DNA of 64,000 nt. Origin: Cloeon dipterum. Taxonomy: Eukaryota > Arthropoda > Insecta > Ephemeroptera > Baetidae. The notes under the pieces were generated by a model, which was given only the letters and a program-made list of their open reading frames with translations, did not search any database and was not told the origin of the DNA. The position numbers were made by a program, and so were the translations under genes. The stretch covers positions 34,279,883 through 34,343,882 of the forward strand of contig NC_088789.1 in the NCBI RefSeq assembly GCF_949628265.1. The letters run 5' to 3'. Numbering within the stretch: the first letter of the stretch is position 1; each line of letters starts with the position of its first letter. Positions 33,397 through 45,500 of the stretch are shown piece by piece.

Positions 33397-33940
33397 TTAA
33401 TATTCTGACCCCAAAATAAAAAGTGCAATAAAAATTGACAGTGAGTTATTCCGTTGAGATCCAGCATTACTTGCGTTGGGGTTTGCTCCTTCTTGGTAGC
33501 TGAGGGTTAAGTCCGAGGGACACGAACCTATCGAATAAAATATTTAAATATTTAGGCTAAAATCCAGATATTAATATTTACTCGAATTGTTTTGACAGAC
33601 AATTTCGAAGCTGAAAGAGTCTGCTTCGAAATCAATGTGATGAACGAAGCAGTTGCACACTTCCATCATCTGAATGGACGCAAATTTCGGAAAGTTTTTA
33701 CAGCGCTTGCCGCCGCTTGTCGCGTTGTACTGACAGAAGTCGTAATGAAATTCTTCTCCTGCCAAATTACAAAAAATATTTACTTTTATGGCAAGCGTTT
33801 GAAAATATTCACTAACTGTTTGCGCCTATCAGAAGCTGCCAGTTGTCAAGTGCATTATTTTGGAACTCGATCGAGGCACTGTCGGTTGGCAAAATAATCT
33901 GGAAATGAATTAGTAATAGAAGCAGCAACAGTGTCATCAT
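33397..33940 (-). CDS. Six-cysteine family member with very short C-terminus, copy 7
   Basis: Exons 33940-33817, 33758-33582 and 33527-33397, phase 1 introns, 143 residues. Signal peptide MMTLLLLLLLIHFQIILPTD, then ASIEFQNNALDNWQLLIGAN. Exon 2: EEFHYDFCQYNATSGGKRC, VCNCFV, IVC. Exon 3: SSCPSDLTLSYQEGANPN (Trp replaced by Ser as in copy 3), then SNAGSQRNNSLSIFIALFIL and a stop three residues later. There is no basic cytoplasmic tail. The hydrophobic end of about 10 residues after small residues (SNAGS) could be a weak GPI signal, or the protein may be secreted. A GTAATG site in exon 3 leaves room for an unseen further exon. Intron 1 is only 58 bases, the shortest in the family here. Confidence 0.7.
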
Positions 33941-35999
33941 CCTGCCTTTCAAAGAATTTCCTTTTCAAAATTTCAGAGCTTCCTTGCGTCTACAGGTGGA
34001 TCTGGAAATAAAAGGTACATTTAAAATATTAAAAAAAAATACTCTTAATTACATAAAAACGGAACTAAATTAATTTATCACCGGAAAATAAAATAAAATT
34101 TTTGTAATATTGTTTTGAATATGCTTATTGGCAGAATTTTTATTTCTTTATTAAATTTAACCTTTCATCTGCTTGAAACCTCTGCGATGTACGCAACGTT
34201 TTCAATAACCCAAAGTGCGATAAACTATTTTTTGTGTGCCATTTTGTATGGGTCACAATCGCTGAAAATTTAACGATTAACTAAATCTAAAAAAGATGGC
34301 CTGACCCGCATCATGGTACCGCGGCGGGATCTTTTTGCGTGCGCACAGAAACGAAATCAGGTTTTTCGCAAACAATTGATTAAGTCCCGGAGTCAATCTT
34401 AAGATATTCAACGTCGAGAGCCACGCGAGGCCGCAAGCCGAGAATAAGCAGCATATTTCGCGGTATTATCACTTGAATAAAGACGCCGAGTACCGCCGTC
34501 TGCATACGAGTCCATTGAAATCGTGGCGGCGAACCAAAAGACTCGTAATAAAGCGACGCCGCCGGCAGAAATACATTTTAGGGTTTGGATGATGCCAAAG
34601 CTACTTAAAGTAAAACAGTGATCGCTCGACGTGTAGTGAAAAATAAAGGAAAGCTAATTTTAATTCATAAAACAGTGGTTCTTGGGTAGCGGCTTGCCCC
34701 GCAGTTTTGAGTCATTGCAACTGGGGGGCATATTATATTAGAAATGTAACCATATCTGATGTGACGTCACCAAAAGCCAATAAAGATATCAATAATAATT
34801 CATCTAAAAAAAATGGATGGGGAATGGTAGAAAGAATGAATCGCAAACCTGAGATATTTCCCGCTCCGAAGGTTAAGCGTGTAGCGATCGCGTCCCTCTT
34901 GGCGCAGACTTATTTCGCAACTGGTTTTTTCCCGCGTTTTTCTGGCGGGAAACGAGTCGCTTGTTTCTCCTTCCGCCCCTGGATTTATTGATAAACCTCT
35001 ATCGGCTCTCTCACATCAGCTTAAAATGAAAACAAAATGTTTTACGGCACTTTTTATTCATTCGTTCCAAATAGTCGCTTAGACATCATTTATAAACACG
35101 TCTTTTGCTATTTTTAATCCAAAAAATTAGTCGTAAAAGACGCGGCGATATATATGACTGTTGCGACGCGGCCAAAACCGGTTTGGTGCTGCTGCGATTG
35201 GTTATCGCAAGCTTGCAGTCCCACGCAGTGGCCAGCTCTCAATGTTCACCCTTTGGTTCATTTTATCAAGCGTGTGCAGCACCACCACACACTTGTACCT
35301 ATATGATCGGCAGAAAAATCCTTTTAATTTAAAAATTTTAGATTTTTACTAATTTTATTAAAAAACATTAAAATGCAAATGATTTATATTGCCATTTTCG
35401 AATTTTAAGTGTCCCTTCGGATTTAGCGGGAGTTTAAAATTTACGACCTCCTTCCCTGGGTATCTCTAATCTAACCCTGAGTGCGCCTATGAGATATGCT
35501 CTAGAACGCGGGGAAACACACGGCCCCGAAAAAGATCAAAATATACCGCGTTTTTTTACTTTTAAAAATAATAGCTCCAGCGGTCCTATGGGTCCCATCC
35601 GTCTAAACCAAACATGAAATTGGTGCCCACTAAATTCCGCGTTCTCAAATTGGAGTTGATGGGCACTCGTTGGCCGGCGACGGATTGCGGCCGTAGCTGT
35701 CGATGAAATGCACGGCTCTTTTCTGCACCTCTCCCCGAGTCCCGACGCACGCGGATCGCTTGTATACGCATGCGTCCGTGCAGTGATTTGTGTGTTCGCG
35801 CGAGAAGGTGAGACTGGGACTGTCGAGACACCGCTTTTAGACTGTAAATAAAGGAGCGGAGGAGATCGTGCCAATTTGGCCAGGAAAATTGAATTGACAG
35901 CAGTCGCAACACAATGTTATCTCCCGATAAGGAGGAGATATTGTGCGAGAACATTCTAAAAACTTGATCCCATATTTTCTATTTCCACACTCTCACTCG
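33941..35999. other. Repeat-rich intergenic region
   Basis: No gene recognised. 34350-34460 is an inverted copy of the repeat at 28855-29000 and 52320-52470. 34670-34705 is a family 3 scrap. 35575-35960 resembles 24950-25290 in part, and 35755-35800 resembles 41735-41790 (GCTTGTATAC ... TGTGTTCGCGCG). The open frames at 35536-35954 overlap in different frames and lack support. Confidence 0.45.
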
Positions 36000-36590
36000 C
36001 ACCGGCCTCACTTTTTTCTCTCCTCTCGTCAGCTCATTAAAAGTTACACGACTGTCAAGGTGAAGACCGTTTGCAGGTAGCTATAGTCAAGACACTCTTG
36101 CCGACCCAAGGCGCGACGCGCGGCGGCGAAACAAAAGGAACGACTGTTTTAAGCATATTTTTAAAAGCTAAATTTAAAATAAAATTGAGGGTTGAAAATA
36201 AATTAAGCTATTATTGGCAAGAAGCAAACGAAAGCGCGCAGCTGAAGCGATTTAATTGTAGCTGACTGCTTGCATTGCGACTGGAGGCTCCTAACGAGGC
36301 ACGGAGGCGCACACCCATTCAAACCAGCGTTAAAAAGGGAAAGCGGAGCACAATGAACCCTCGGATCGGAACGTGAGGCAGGGAGAAGAAAAGAGAGGGA
36401 CTGGGTTAGCGGGTCACACACTCACACAGCCGACGGATCAACAGGCAGAGAGAATAGATAAATAATTCCAAGGCCAGCTATTGGCTTGTTTAGAGAGCTG
36501 CCAAATCGCACGCTAGATGGCTTCAGCCATTCATTCTGGCCGCAAATATATTTTAACGAAATAATTAATTGGTGTGCATAGGAGAGTTCT
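36000..36590 (+). repeat. Dispersed repeat family 2
   Basis: Contains GGTTGAAAATAAATTAAGCT, then GGAGGCTCCTAACGAGGCAC, CACAATGAACCC and the GATGGCTTCAGCCATTCAT end. Matches 46990-47455 and 57955-58290 in the same order. Confidence 0.75.
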
Positions 36591-36639
36591 TCAAATTTTT
36601 TGATTGGATTGGCGTGTTACCATTTTTACTGTGACATAG

Positions 36640-37150
36640 AACGCCTCAAGACATCCTTCGGGAAAAATTCGGGTTAAATTTTTTTAATTTCGTGGTTAAA
36701 TTCGGAAAAACTTCTCCAACTAGTTTTTTGCTTACAAAACCAGTGGTGCATTTTTACGAACGGCAAAATTGGCGAACCCATTAACAGTGACTTTTATACT
36801 GATTTTGTAAAATTCCTATTTTTGGTCATCCAACATGAAACATAATAATTTTTTATATTCCATAAAAATGCGCAAAATATTGCAGAAAATCTCGCAAGAA
36901 ATAGTTTTTTTTGTTATGCAGTAGGCTTTCCGGAAAAAATGCAGGTTTTTGCGAAACAATATACTTCATGGTAGCGGAAAATTTGCACAACTTTCAACAA
37001 CCAAACGCGAATTTGCTTGTTGCAAGAAAAGGGCAACAATCAATTAGACAAATAAAATTTGGGTGTTTGTTGAGTGTCGTGAAAGGTGGCGCCGGGGGCC
37101 GCTGATCCGCACGTCGGCGCCCTCTGGCCCCGTGCTTAGTGGTTCTAATT
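36640..37150 (-). repeat. Dispersed repeat family 4 (well preserved copy)
   Basis: Inverted partner of 7740-8140 over about 400 bases, with the AAATTTGGGTGTTTGTTGAG and GTCGGCGCCCTCTGGCCCCG segments. Confidence 0.75.
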
Positions 37151-37899
37151 TACGCTTAAGAGCAGTTATTTGCGAGATTGGAGGTCGATTGGACGCGATT
37201 TTTCAGCGTTGAAATTTTTAGATGGCTGTCATATTTGCTTAAAGTGCTTGTTAATAGATGGTGAAATTCCAAATTTGAAGCTCGGGAATGGGGGCGTTCC
37301 CTATTTTTTCGGTATCTCAAAAATACCCAAAAAACGAATTCTGTAAATGAATTCTAAACTGCAACTCTTGACTCTTGACTGCGTTGAGGTATCACCTTGA
37401 AATTTTCACTGCCCAACCTAGTTTTTGATCCTGAACAACTTTTGCATTTACAAAAAATTCGCAGGTCGAAGGTCAAGGTCACTTTTTGCGACCTCTTTTT
37501 GAAAATTCAAAATTAAGGGATGATAGCCCCCTACGATTTTTTTGGGGTTCAGGGCTGAAATGTAGCCCGTGAAATTCTACACAAGTACACCAAGTTTCAT
37601 AGGTGCAATCGCGATACTTTTGCTGCAATTCGAATTTGAAGTTTGAAAAACTGCTCGGGGCCGCTTTACCGCGCGTGCACTTTGCACTTTGAGCGGCGAG
37701 TTCACCTCTCGTTCGTAAAGTTGATTTTTTTCGCATTTCACTTGCTTAGAAACACCAATGGGGCCTAGGGTAGACCAAGGAAGTTTCAAATCGACCTTCA
37801 GGGTCTGTCCCTGACGTGACCCTGAGTTAAAAAAATTCGAAAATTTCCAATTTCATCGAACTTGGTGTCTTTTTATAGGTTTTCACCACCGTACAGCTC
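37151..37899. other. Intergenic, nothing recognised
   Basis: No gene. The overlapping open frames at 37479-37789 lie on the same strand in different frames and match nothing I know. Confidence 0.4.
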
Positions 37900-38460
37900 A
37901 AATATACAGCCAAAACTGCCACTCTCCCTTACTTCCCGTTCCCTGGCTCGCGTTCTCGAGTTCATTGTGCTCCATGTGCTTTCTATTTTTAAATCAGCGT
38001 CTATAGTAAACCGGCGTTGGTTGTGTGTTGTGGGGTGCCTCGTTAGGAGCCTCTAGTCGCAAAACAAGCAGTCGGATAGAAATAAATCGCTCGTGCTGAA
38101 CGCTTTAGTTTGTTTGTTTATTCTCAACCCTCAACGTTATTTTAAACTTAGTCTTGTTATTCCACCGTGCGCCGCGTCTTGGGGTAGGTCGGGCGGAAGA
38201 GTCACCTAAATAAATAAAAGACCTTGACCTTGACAGTCGCGTAGCTGACTGAATTAGCTGACGAGAGGAGAGAAAAAGAGCAGCTGCGGCAGAGAATGAG
38301 AGTGTGGATGCAGCTGCCAAGCCGCACACGCCAGGCGAACCCATAACTTTTGAATTTATATTTTTAGATGCTGAATAAAGAGGATTAAACCGCGGCCTTT
38401 CTTTCTGTCAAAATGTGAGCTTCTTGAAACACGATCCAAATTGTTTTTGTACGTTGGTTC
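37900..38460 (-). repeat. Dispersed repeat family 2, inverted copy
   Basis: Reverse complement of about 46710-47250: the shared markers are CTCGTTAGGAGCCTC, TCTTGGGGTAGGTCGGGCGG and GTCAAAATGTGAGC. It ends at ACACGATCCAAATTG. Confidence 0.75.
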
Positions 38461-39405
38461 TATCGGTTAAAACAAATGTCAAGAATGCGCAAAACATAAT
38501 AAATGCAATAAAGATTTTTATTTACTAGAATTTGCAATATATAAAAAGGACATTGCTACAGTAAAAATTCAAATTTTCTCAAAAATTTAATTCTCTCGTC
38601 GAAATATATCCTACAGCGTATGAAGTCTTCTAAGAAAACTATTTTTTGTGAAATAAAATGGGATATCGAGCACGGAGATAGTGAAAAATCACGCTCATTA
38701 GGTCAATTTTGGTTTCAAATGAATCCTAAAATAAGGGATGAGTCGTACATTGGCAGCAAGGATTTTCTAAGATTTTGAAGTATAAATCAATTCCTCTTTA
38801 ATGAGTCAGCAATGTAAATATTTTCTCAAACAAATAAAATATCTCATCTAATCTAATAAAATCAAAGATCTTTTCCGTGCTTCATTTAAAAAACAATGTT
38901 GTTTTTAAATTAACTGTGATTCAATTAGAAATAATGTCTAGTCTATAAATTACGTTCAAAAAGCTCACATGTACACAAACACAAAGCTTAACACATTCAT
39001 TTAGAGTTAATTATTATTTGTATGTAAAATTAAAAAAATACCAAACCCCAAGTGAGGTGTCAGGGTTTTACCTGACGATATTACGATTGCATTAATAATT
39101 GTCGTGTGCCGATATGTAAATAACGACGTGAATTTTCGGGCGCCCACAGAGGAGATCGAGTGGAGGAAGAAACTCGGGTATCAATAAAGGCACGACCCTC
39201 TCACACGCACACGCGTCGTCAGGAGAACGAATCTGTGTGCGCGAGAAAGACGCGCACTTGCGGTTCCTTTATTTATACCCGAGTTTTCCCTCCGCTCGAT
39301 CTCAAATTTCCAGTAAAAATAAATTAATGTGGCCTCAAATATAAACAATCAAAATTATTCAAAGTCTATTTAGAAGAGGTCATTAAAAACTCGTGTCACA
39401 CGGCT
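38461..39405. other. Intergenic, nothing recognised
   Basis: AT-rich, with an inverted pair of words (GAGATCGAG at 39151 and CTCGATCTC at 39294, with CTCGGGTAT / ATACCCGAG next to them), which gives a loose hairpin over 39150-39302. Confidence 0.4.
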
Positions 39406-39433
39406 AGCACTAATCAGGTCAAAAACCAAGATT

Positions 39434-40397
39434 TCAAGTGTGAGGTGGTTGGACGAAAGAAAGACTTGCAGACTGGAAAGCGACCGCCTCTTCAGCTGCT
39501 TCGTGGTTTTGTTCGTTTGGAGAGCTGTTGACGTATTGCCGCCACTTTTCCGTGCAATAAGAATGCACTCGGTATCGGTACTTGACAAACACTCCTCCAA
39601 TTATCAAACAAACGTTGGCTGTAAGGGACAGGACCAAAATGATGGAAGTTCCTGAAATTTCTTTGGCCGCTGATGGTTTCTCAATGGAGCCTTGCTGGTA
39701 TTGAAGGATTAGATTCTTGGGGCACCAACCTAAAATTTAAAAATTGGAATATTTTAAAAAACTTATTTAAATTCATTGTACTTGAATTGCTGTTGCAGAT
39801 GACGCTGAAAGTGAAGGAGCCAGCTTCGGTTTTGTTGTATTCGACGGAGCATTTGCACGCCTCCCTAATGTCTATTGAGGCGATCTTTGGAAAACTTTTG
39901 CACTGTTTTCCATTACTTGTCGCGTTATACTTGCAAAAGTCGTAATGTAGCTCCTTTGCTGCAAAATAATACAGTTGAAAACATTCTTTTCGTGGGAAAA
40001 ATCACAATCGATCTCAAATTTCGATAAAAACAAAGGGAAAAATGAATAATATTGAAATGCAAGAGGGGTGCACATTTTGCACATGACAGATTTTTTTACT
40101 TCTAGTTTGGTTTTGCGCTATTCGAATCATCAAATGGTCACAACTTTATGAGTTGATAAAAATTTCCGACAGGTTAAAAAAATTGATTATTAATTATTAA
40201 TTTTGTTACAGTTACACTAGAAAATCTCCAAATTGGCAGGTTATTTCTTAATTTTCTTAAAAACGTTAACTTTACTAACAACTTGCCCCGATCAGCAGTT
40301 CCCAGTGGTCCACGGACATGTCCTCAAACTCAACGGAAACGCAACTTGACCACGAAAAGGCGGTATTGAGTAGAAGAAGTGTTAGGAGAAAATTCAT
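39434..40397 (-). CDS. Six-cysteine single-pass receptor-like protein, copy 8
   Basis: Exons 40397-40280, 39958-39782 and 39729-39434, phase 1 introns, 196 residues. Signal peptide MNFLLTLLLLNTAFSWSSC, then VEFEDMSVDHWELLIGAS. Exon 2: KELHYDFCKYNATSNGKQC, EACKCSV, VIC. Exon 3: WCPKNLILQYQQGSIEKPSA, a helix (SIILVLSLTANVCLIIGGVF), KYRYRVHSYC, and an acidic tail ending LSFVQPPHT. It is the twin of copy 6. The differences fall partly in the ectodomain (for example CHCSVQHNET against CKCSVEYNKT) and the membrane-proximal Cys of the KCRD motif is Tyr here. No sign of damage. Confidence 0.83.
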
Positions 40398-40484
40398 CCC
40401 GTGGCTCCTTTGTTTGAAGAAATCATTCTGAAAACTGGAAATTTTTTATGAGTACACATTCTCTTCTTAAGAATAAAAAAATGG

Positions 40485-40555
40485 TGCTGAAAAGAATGCA
40501 AATTCTAAATTAATTTATTATGGCTTTTTCTTTACACAATAAATTCTAAAATAAA
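40485..40555 (-). promoter_or_regulatory. Upstream block shared by family members
   Basis: Contains TTCTAAATTAATTTATTATG followed by GCTTTTTC, matching the blocks upstream of copies 1, 2, 6 and 9. Confidence 0.45.
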
Positions 40556-40699
40556 ATGTATATTTTGAATTGGATTTTTCTGCATTTAAGACGGACAAAG
40601 TCAATAAAATCGACAAAAATGCAGTTTTTGCAATAACTTACGCGTTCCCAGTCTGTCATATAATTTATGTAATGTATATAATATATTTTTAAACAGTGC

Positions 40700-40950
40700 A
40701 CAACCCTTCACGTGCTGGGCTATATGAGCTCACGTGGTTCCAATAATACACCGCGGATAAAAGGAGTCGAGTGTTCGCGTAGAGGAGCTTTTCGCCTCCT
40801 GCATCGTGTGGTCTTTAATTGAAACGCCACACATTTGTCCATGAGGCCGTAGAAAGTTGCGAAGTGCAAGCAGCCCGTTGAGCTAATTTGCTCAGCATTT
40901 CGAGTCACTAAACTAAACACCCTTCTCTGACTTTGAGAATAGCCAGTAAT
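40700..40950 (-). repeat. Family 1 repeat, diverged
   Basis: Carries CACATTTGTCCATGAGGCCG and the AGCCCGTTGAGC marker. It corresponds to 30395-30665 in the copy 6 duplication. Confidence 0.6.
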
Positions 40951-42789
40951 TTATACCACGTCAGATACCATGCTGGGCGTAAAATATTTTGATTGGCATG
41001 GTGGTATAATTTTTGAAATAAACAAAATTGTCTAAAACCATCTAAATTGAAAAACGGACTAAAACTGTCTGAATTTATGCAAAAACCCGTCTAAAAATGT
41101 CATACCAGTAAATTATAACGATTTTGAGCAAATTTTATAGGATTTATGGCTATTTAAAGGGTTCTAAAATAAAAACAAAACGCCCAGTCGATCGTCTCGA
41201 CTTCCTAGCACTAGATTTTAACTAAATATTTTCGATAATTAATAACCCTTGCTTACAGAGAGGCAGTGTTTTGTGTAGGTGAAGCTCACACGGCCAAACA
41301 GCAAACAGCGGCGCACAACACGGACACTAAAAACTGCGCCCGCACCGCCGCGTCGCAGTTCCCTTGCGGTAGATATCGCGTATATATATAAATTCCCTTT
41401 CCTTTTCATGAGCAACGCTCGCTCGCTCGCTCGATCCCACTATCGGCCACTTCACGGCCTTCAAAACAACAAACACCGCCGCGTGGTCTCGCTCTCTTCG
41501 CCTGCCCTGCTCTTTCTGCCGCACGCCGAACGTTACATTTTTGTTGTAGAGGCAGACGCATTATTAGCGATTTACCAACATATTAATTATATTACTGACC
41601 TAGCAAAAAGTTTAAATCATTGTCTCTCATTGTCAGCAGCATTGGGAAAATGGCACGATTTTTCGCTCATTGGCACGTTTTTTTTAGCCATTCCCTTTAA
41701 ACAGTTGACGTGCGGCATCAGCAAAGTACAGCGATTGCTTGTATACACATGCGTTCGTGTGTGATTCTTGTGTTCGCGCGGCCAGGAAAATTGAAATTGA
41801 GGTATTTATTTCTTCCTGAATTTTCTATCACCTCAAGTGAAACTTGTCCCACTTACCTGCAGGGTGTTCGCTAGCATTGCAATGCACAAAGGTAATAATT
41901 ATTTAGCGCCGAAAGTCTTTTAAATTATTTATTCGTAATAATCGCTGTTGCAAATTTCTGCAACACAGCTAAAACAAAATATTTATATATTTTTAGTGCC
42001 TGTCCACCAGCGGGGTCCAGATGTGCGATGAAATTGGTTCCCAATGCGCAGATCTAAGATGGCGTCAGAACGGGGGAAACAAAAAAATCTCTTTGGATTG
42101 CCGTACGAGTGTCAAGAGTTTGTTTTTACGATCCAAACTACACAATAATTAGTAAAATAAATTCAAATTGTCCCAATATTGACGAAAAATTGTTCCATTT
42201 CGCGCATTTTCACGTGACCGTACTCCACAGGACGCCATATCTGCGCGTCGCCCGCTGCTGCCGACCCCCTCGCAGAACTTGATCTCGCTGAGCACTCGCA
42301 CTCGCCGCCCCTCAAACTCGTCGTCGCGGCAGCTGCCTCTCGCGATAAATCGTCTCTTATATTTTAACAACTATTTATCTCCAATTGCTTTGAATAACAA
42401 GTTCAGTCGAACTTCTATTTCTCTTGAGCAAATAATAATTTCGAGATTTATCATTTCTACTCAGCATCGAATGGCTACATGCACACGGCAGCGAGACCTC
42501 GGCAAGAGGACCAGAAAATTTAGTAATGTTTGTGACTCGCAAAACGAGAAATAAAAACTACAATTAAGAGGCAGGGTGCCTCAGATTTTATAGTTGAAAT
42601 GTCTGAATTACTCTGCTTCTTCTTTAGGTCAAGAAAATATTGAGCAATAAAATCCGAGATATCGCTTCGATTGTTTGACTTTTTGTTTATTTCTTGTAAG
42701 AGACATGCAGAGAGAGCTAAAGGTAAAGCTAACAAAGGATCCGAATTTCCCGGTCCCGACGGACGCTCTAGTCTGAGAATGAGCCAGCA
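40951..42789. other. Intergenic with repeat scraps
   Basis: No gene recognised. The 161-codon frame at 41279-41764 covers a run of GCTCGCTCGCTC and has no domain. 41735-41810 resembles 35755-35900. 42290-42370 resembles the diverged repeat piece at 21050-21120 and 52570-52640. Confidence 0.45.
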
Positions 42790-42985
42790 AAAAAGCAGCC
42801 TTCGAAGGCTCGGGGGTGGACGCGTGACACCACTTGAACATTTTACGGCGTGGAAAACGCCAAAGTTGAAAAATAAAGAATGGCCAATTGCATAGATGCA
42901 ACGGTACTTCTTGGGTAACGGCTGGCTGCCGCGCCTTGGGTTTGCAGGTGCCCTACATCGTACGGCATCTTGGAGCCTTGCTGAT
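42790..42985 (-). repeat. Dispersed repeat family 3 forming the end of copy 9
   Basis: Inverted copy of the family 3 sequence, with TACTTCTTGGGTAACGGC and GGGTTTGCAGGTGCC. It begins inside exon 3 of receptor copy 9. Confidence 0.65.
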
Positions 42986-43533
42986 GGTAATGAAGAAATA
43001 AATTCTTGGGGCACCAACCTATTTAAAAAATTGGAATTAATTATTTACTAAAAATATTTCCAATCATTTACTTGAATTGCTGGTGCAGTTGACGCTGAAA
43101 GTGAAGGTGCCAGAAGTTTCGAATTTGTGTTGGACGGAGCAATTGCACACGTCGTTAATATTTATCGATGCAACCTGCGCAAAACTTGTGCACTGGGTTC
43201 CTTGGCTTGTCGCGTTATACTTGCAGAAGTCGTATTGCAGTTCCTTTGCTGCAAAATATTATGTATATTAATACCACAGTTTAAAATATTGTGTGTTCAT
43301 GGAAAAAAATGCCAAATTCGATTTCACATTTGGATAATTTTGTAAATTTTCGCAGGTTGTTCGTGCCACGCCCCCTTTTCTTAATTTTCTGATATAGGTG
43401 AACTAGTGTACTAACAATTTGCGCCGATCAGCAGTTGCCAGTTGTCCACAGACTTGTCCTCAAACTCGACTGAAGCACAATTTGACCTCGAAGAGGCGGT
43501 GATGAGTATGAGAATTAACAGGAGGAACTTTAT
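42843..43533 (-). pseudogene. Receptor family copy 9, start lost and tail replaced by a repeat
   Basis: Exon 1 (43533-43416), exon 2 (43248-43072) and the start of exon 3 (43018) align well with copies 1 and 2. The ectodomain frame is open: SVEFEDKSVDNWQLLIGAN, KELQYDFCKYNATSQGTQC, VCNCSV and VNC. But the codon at the usual start reads ATA, and I see no other in-frame ATG. Exon 3 follows the family for about 17 codons (SWCPKNLFLHYHQQGS) and then enters a family 3 repeat, reading about 40 foreign codons to a stop at 42843. It is probably a dead gene, unless an upstream exon supplies a start. Confidence 0.7.
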
Positions 43534-43664
43534 TTCGCACCTCCTATTGATGAAGAAATCATTCTGAAATTTAGAAAAATATATTTTATTAGTTCATTGA
43601 AACAAATAATAAAATTTTTGCTAGCAACGAGCAATAAAAAAGTAAAACATGCTGGATTTTCCGC

Positions 43665-43755
43665 ATTTGCGTCTAATGAACTGCTGATTGAACGAATGTT
43701 AATTCTAAATTAATACATGTATGGCTTTTTTCCGTTTAAAAACATATTTAAAATT
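43665..43755 (-). promoter_or_regulatory. Upstream block shared by family members
   Basis: Contains AATGTTAATTCTAAATTAAT and GGCTTTTTTCCGTTTAAA, as upstream of copies 1, 2, 6 and 8. The block survives although the gene looks dead. Confidence 0.45.
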
Positions 43756-45159
43756 AGTTTGCATATTTTGAAGAAAGGAAGACGTTCACACGTGAGAGGG
43801 TTAAATTTTACGCGGCCTCTCCCGCTTAATAGATTTATTTTTACTGTAAATCAATATTGTCCTATTAATAAATGATAAAAATCTCCAAAATCCTCAGAAA
43901 AATAATTAAATCGTTCGAACGCCAACTTTTAAATCTCCGCATCGCCCATTCCCCCCACACGAGTTTGCTGATCAGAGTAAAGGCGATGGAGATCAGCTTA
44001 CTCAGAGGGAAATAAAAGAGGGCGGGGGCGAACTATCGACCAAACCGAAATATAATTTATATTTGGCCATAACTATTGTGCAGTATATAGGTGTACGTGA
44101 AACAAGGCTTATCTGCGGATGGTTTGGGAGCGGATCAAAAAGCGTAAAATTAATCATTACAATTAAGATGGACTATTTATTCTAGCCATCCGTGAGACAC
44201 ACTGAATTATAAGAAAAATGCAAATATATTAATGTACGACGCAGTTTTACCTCCAATCCCATCGCTCCAGCTGACATTTAGAGAAAATTGGTGGCTTTAT
44301 GCATGCTCTTTATCAATTTCACGTGAACCAAGTGATCTCACCTTAGTTTCCAAATGTGCTGATGTTTGGTAATTCCGCTCAAAATACTCTGCAACCCTTA
44401 TAGATTCCAAACTGCTGTAACGTGGATTTTGCTGGGCTCTTTTAAGTTCCGCACCCGCCTACTGCAAATAGAAGAAAAGAGTTTACTTCTTTATACACCA
44501 GATAATTTTTGACTAGAAGAGAGCTTCGAAACAAGTAAACAGCTTTATTGACTTGCGCAGATAGTTTTTTGGAAAAACTGCGACGCAGTGCCGACTAGCT
44601 TGGTGGAGTGGCCACGCACTGCCGAATTTTGGCGCCACTGCACGGAAGGCACCGCCGGCAGCGCGCCGTGCCTTGGGTCTGCTTGTCACGTCGCAAGTCT
44701 ATCACTTTAGTCAGGAACCGCTTAACTTAACAAACTGAAAATTATCTTAAATTCAAATTTATTTTTATTTTATTAAATTTTTTGTACGCAAAATATAGAG
44801 ACGACGTTGAAAGATAAATTTTTTACTTTAATTTTAAATAGGAAAATAAATTTTCAATTAACAATTTAGAAAGTAATCCTTTCTTTTGACCTGATAAATT
44901 GGGATTTTGTGATAAAAAACCTAAATGACATTTTTATTTTTTTTTAATCCAAACATGTATTTGAAAATGAAAAAAATAACATTAAAATTATGGCATCAAA
45001 AATTTTAAATCACTAATTTTTTGCAGAGTTTCAATTTTTGAGGGAAGCCAGCTAATACGAAAAAATATAGTATACAGTAAAACCATGAATAATATTTAAG
45101 AAGAGTGTCACAGTTAATAAAATTCCAATCTTGGATGCACAAGGTTGTATTTGAGTCAG
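43756..45159. other. Intergenic, repeat scraps
   Basis: No gene recognised. 44855-44935 matches 58610-58695 (CTTTTGAC ... AATTGGGATTTTGT). Otherwise AT-rich sequence with nothing recognised. Confidence 0.45.
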
Positions 45160-45500
45160 CAATCGTTATCCGTGAGAGTAAAATGTGATTTGCGGAGGGG
45201 GAAGCTGCAGTCTGCCAGCGCGTGCGCAGCCTGTTTGCCACTTGGCGGATAAGCACAGGCCGGCGACCGGCGACGGAGTCTCACAATCACAATCAGACTC
45301 TTCGCGAGAGCAAGAGAGAAAAGGTGGCAGCCGAATATAATTCGCAAGCGAGTGCAAAACCTGTAGGAGCAGAGAAGGAATTATATGAGCTACATCAATC
45401 ATCGTCAGCAGTATTAGTAAGTTTGTGTGATCTGAATTATTTGTAATAACCGTAATAAGGCAGTGCCAGAAAGCATAAACAAGGATAGATTTTTAAATTG
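45160..45500 (+). repeat. Dispersed repeat family 8
   Basis: Shares GCAGCCTGTTTGCCACT, GAGCAAGAGAGAAAAGG and CTGAATTATTTGTAAT with 62500-62790, and less strongly with 48110-48330. Confidence 0.65.

Noticed and set aside
41279-41764. 161-codon open frame
   Set aside because: Low-complexity GCTCGCTCGC run and repeat pieces, no recognisable protein features.
42520-43017. 165-codon minus-strand open frame
   Set aside because: It overlaps receptor copy 9 exon 3 and a family 3 repeat in a different frame.
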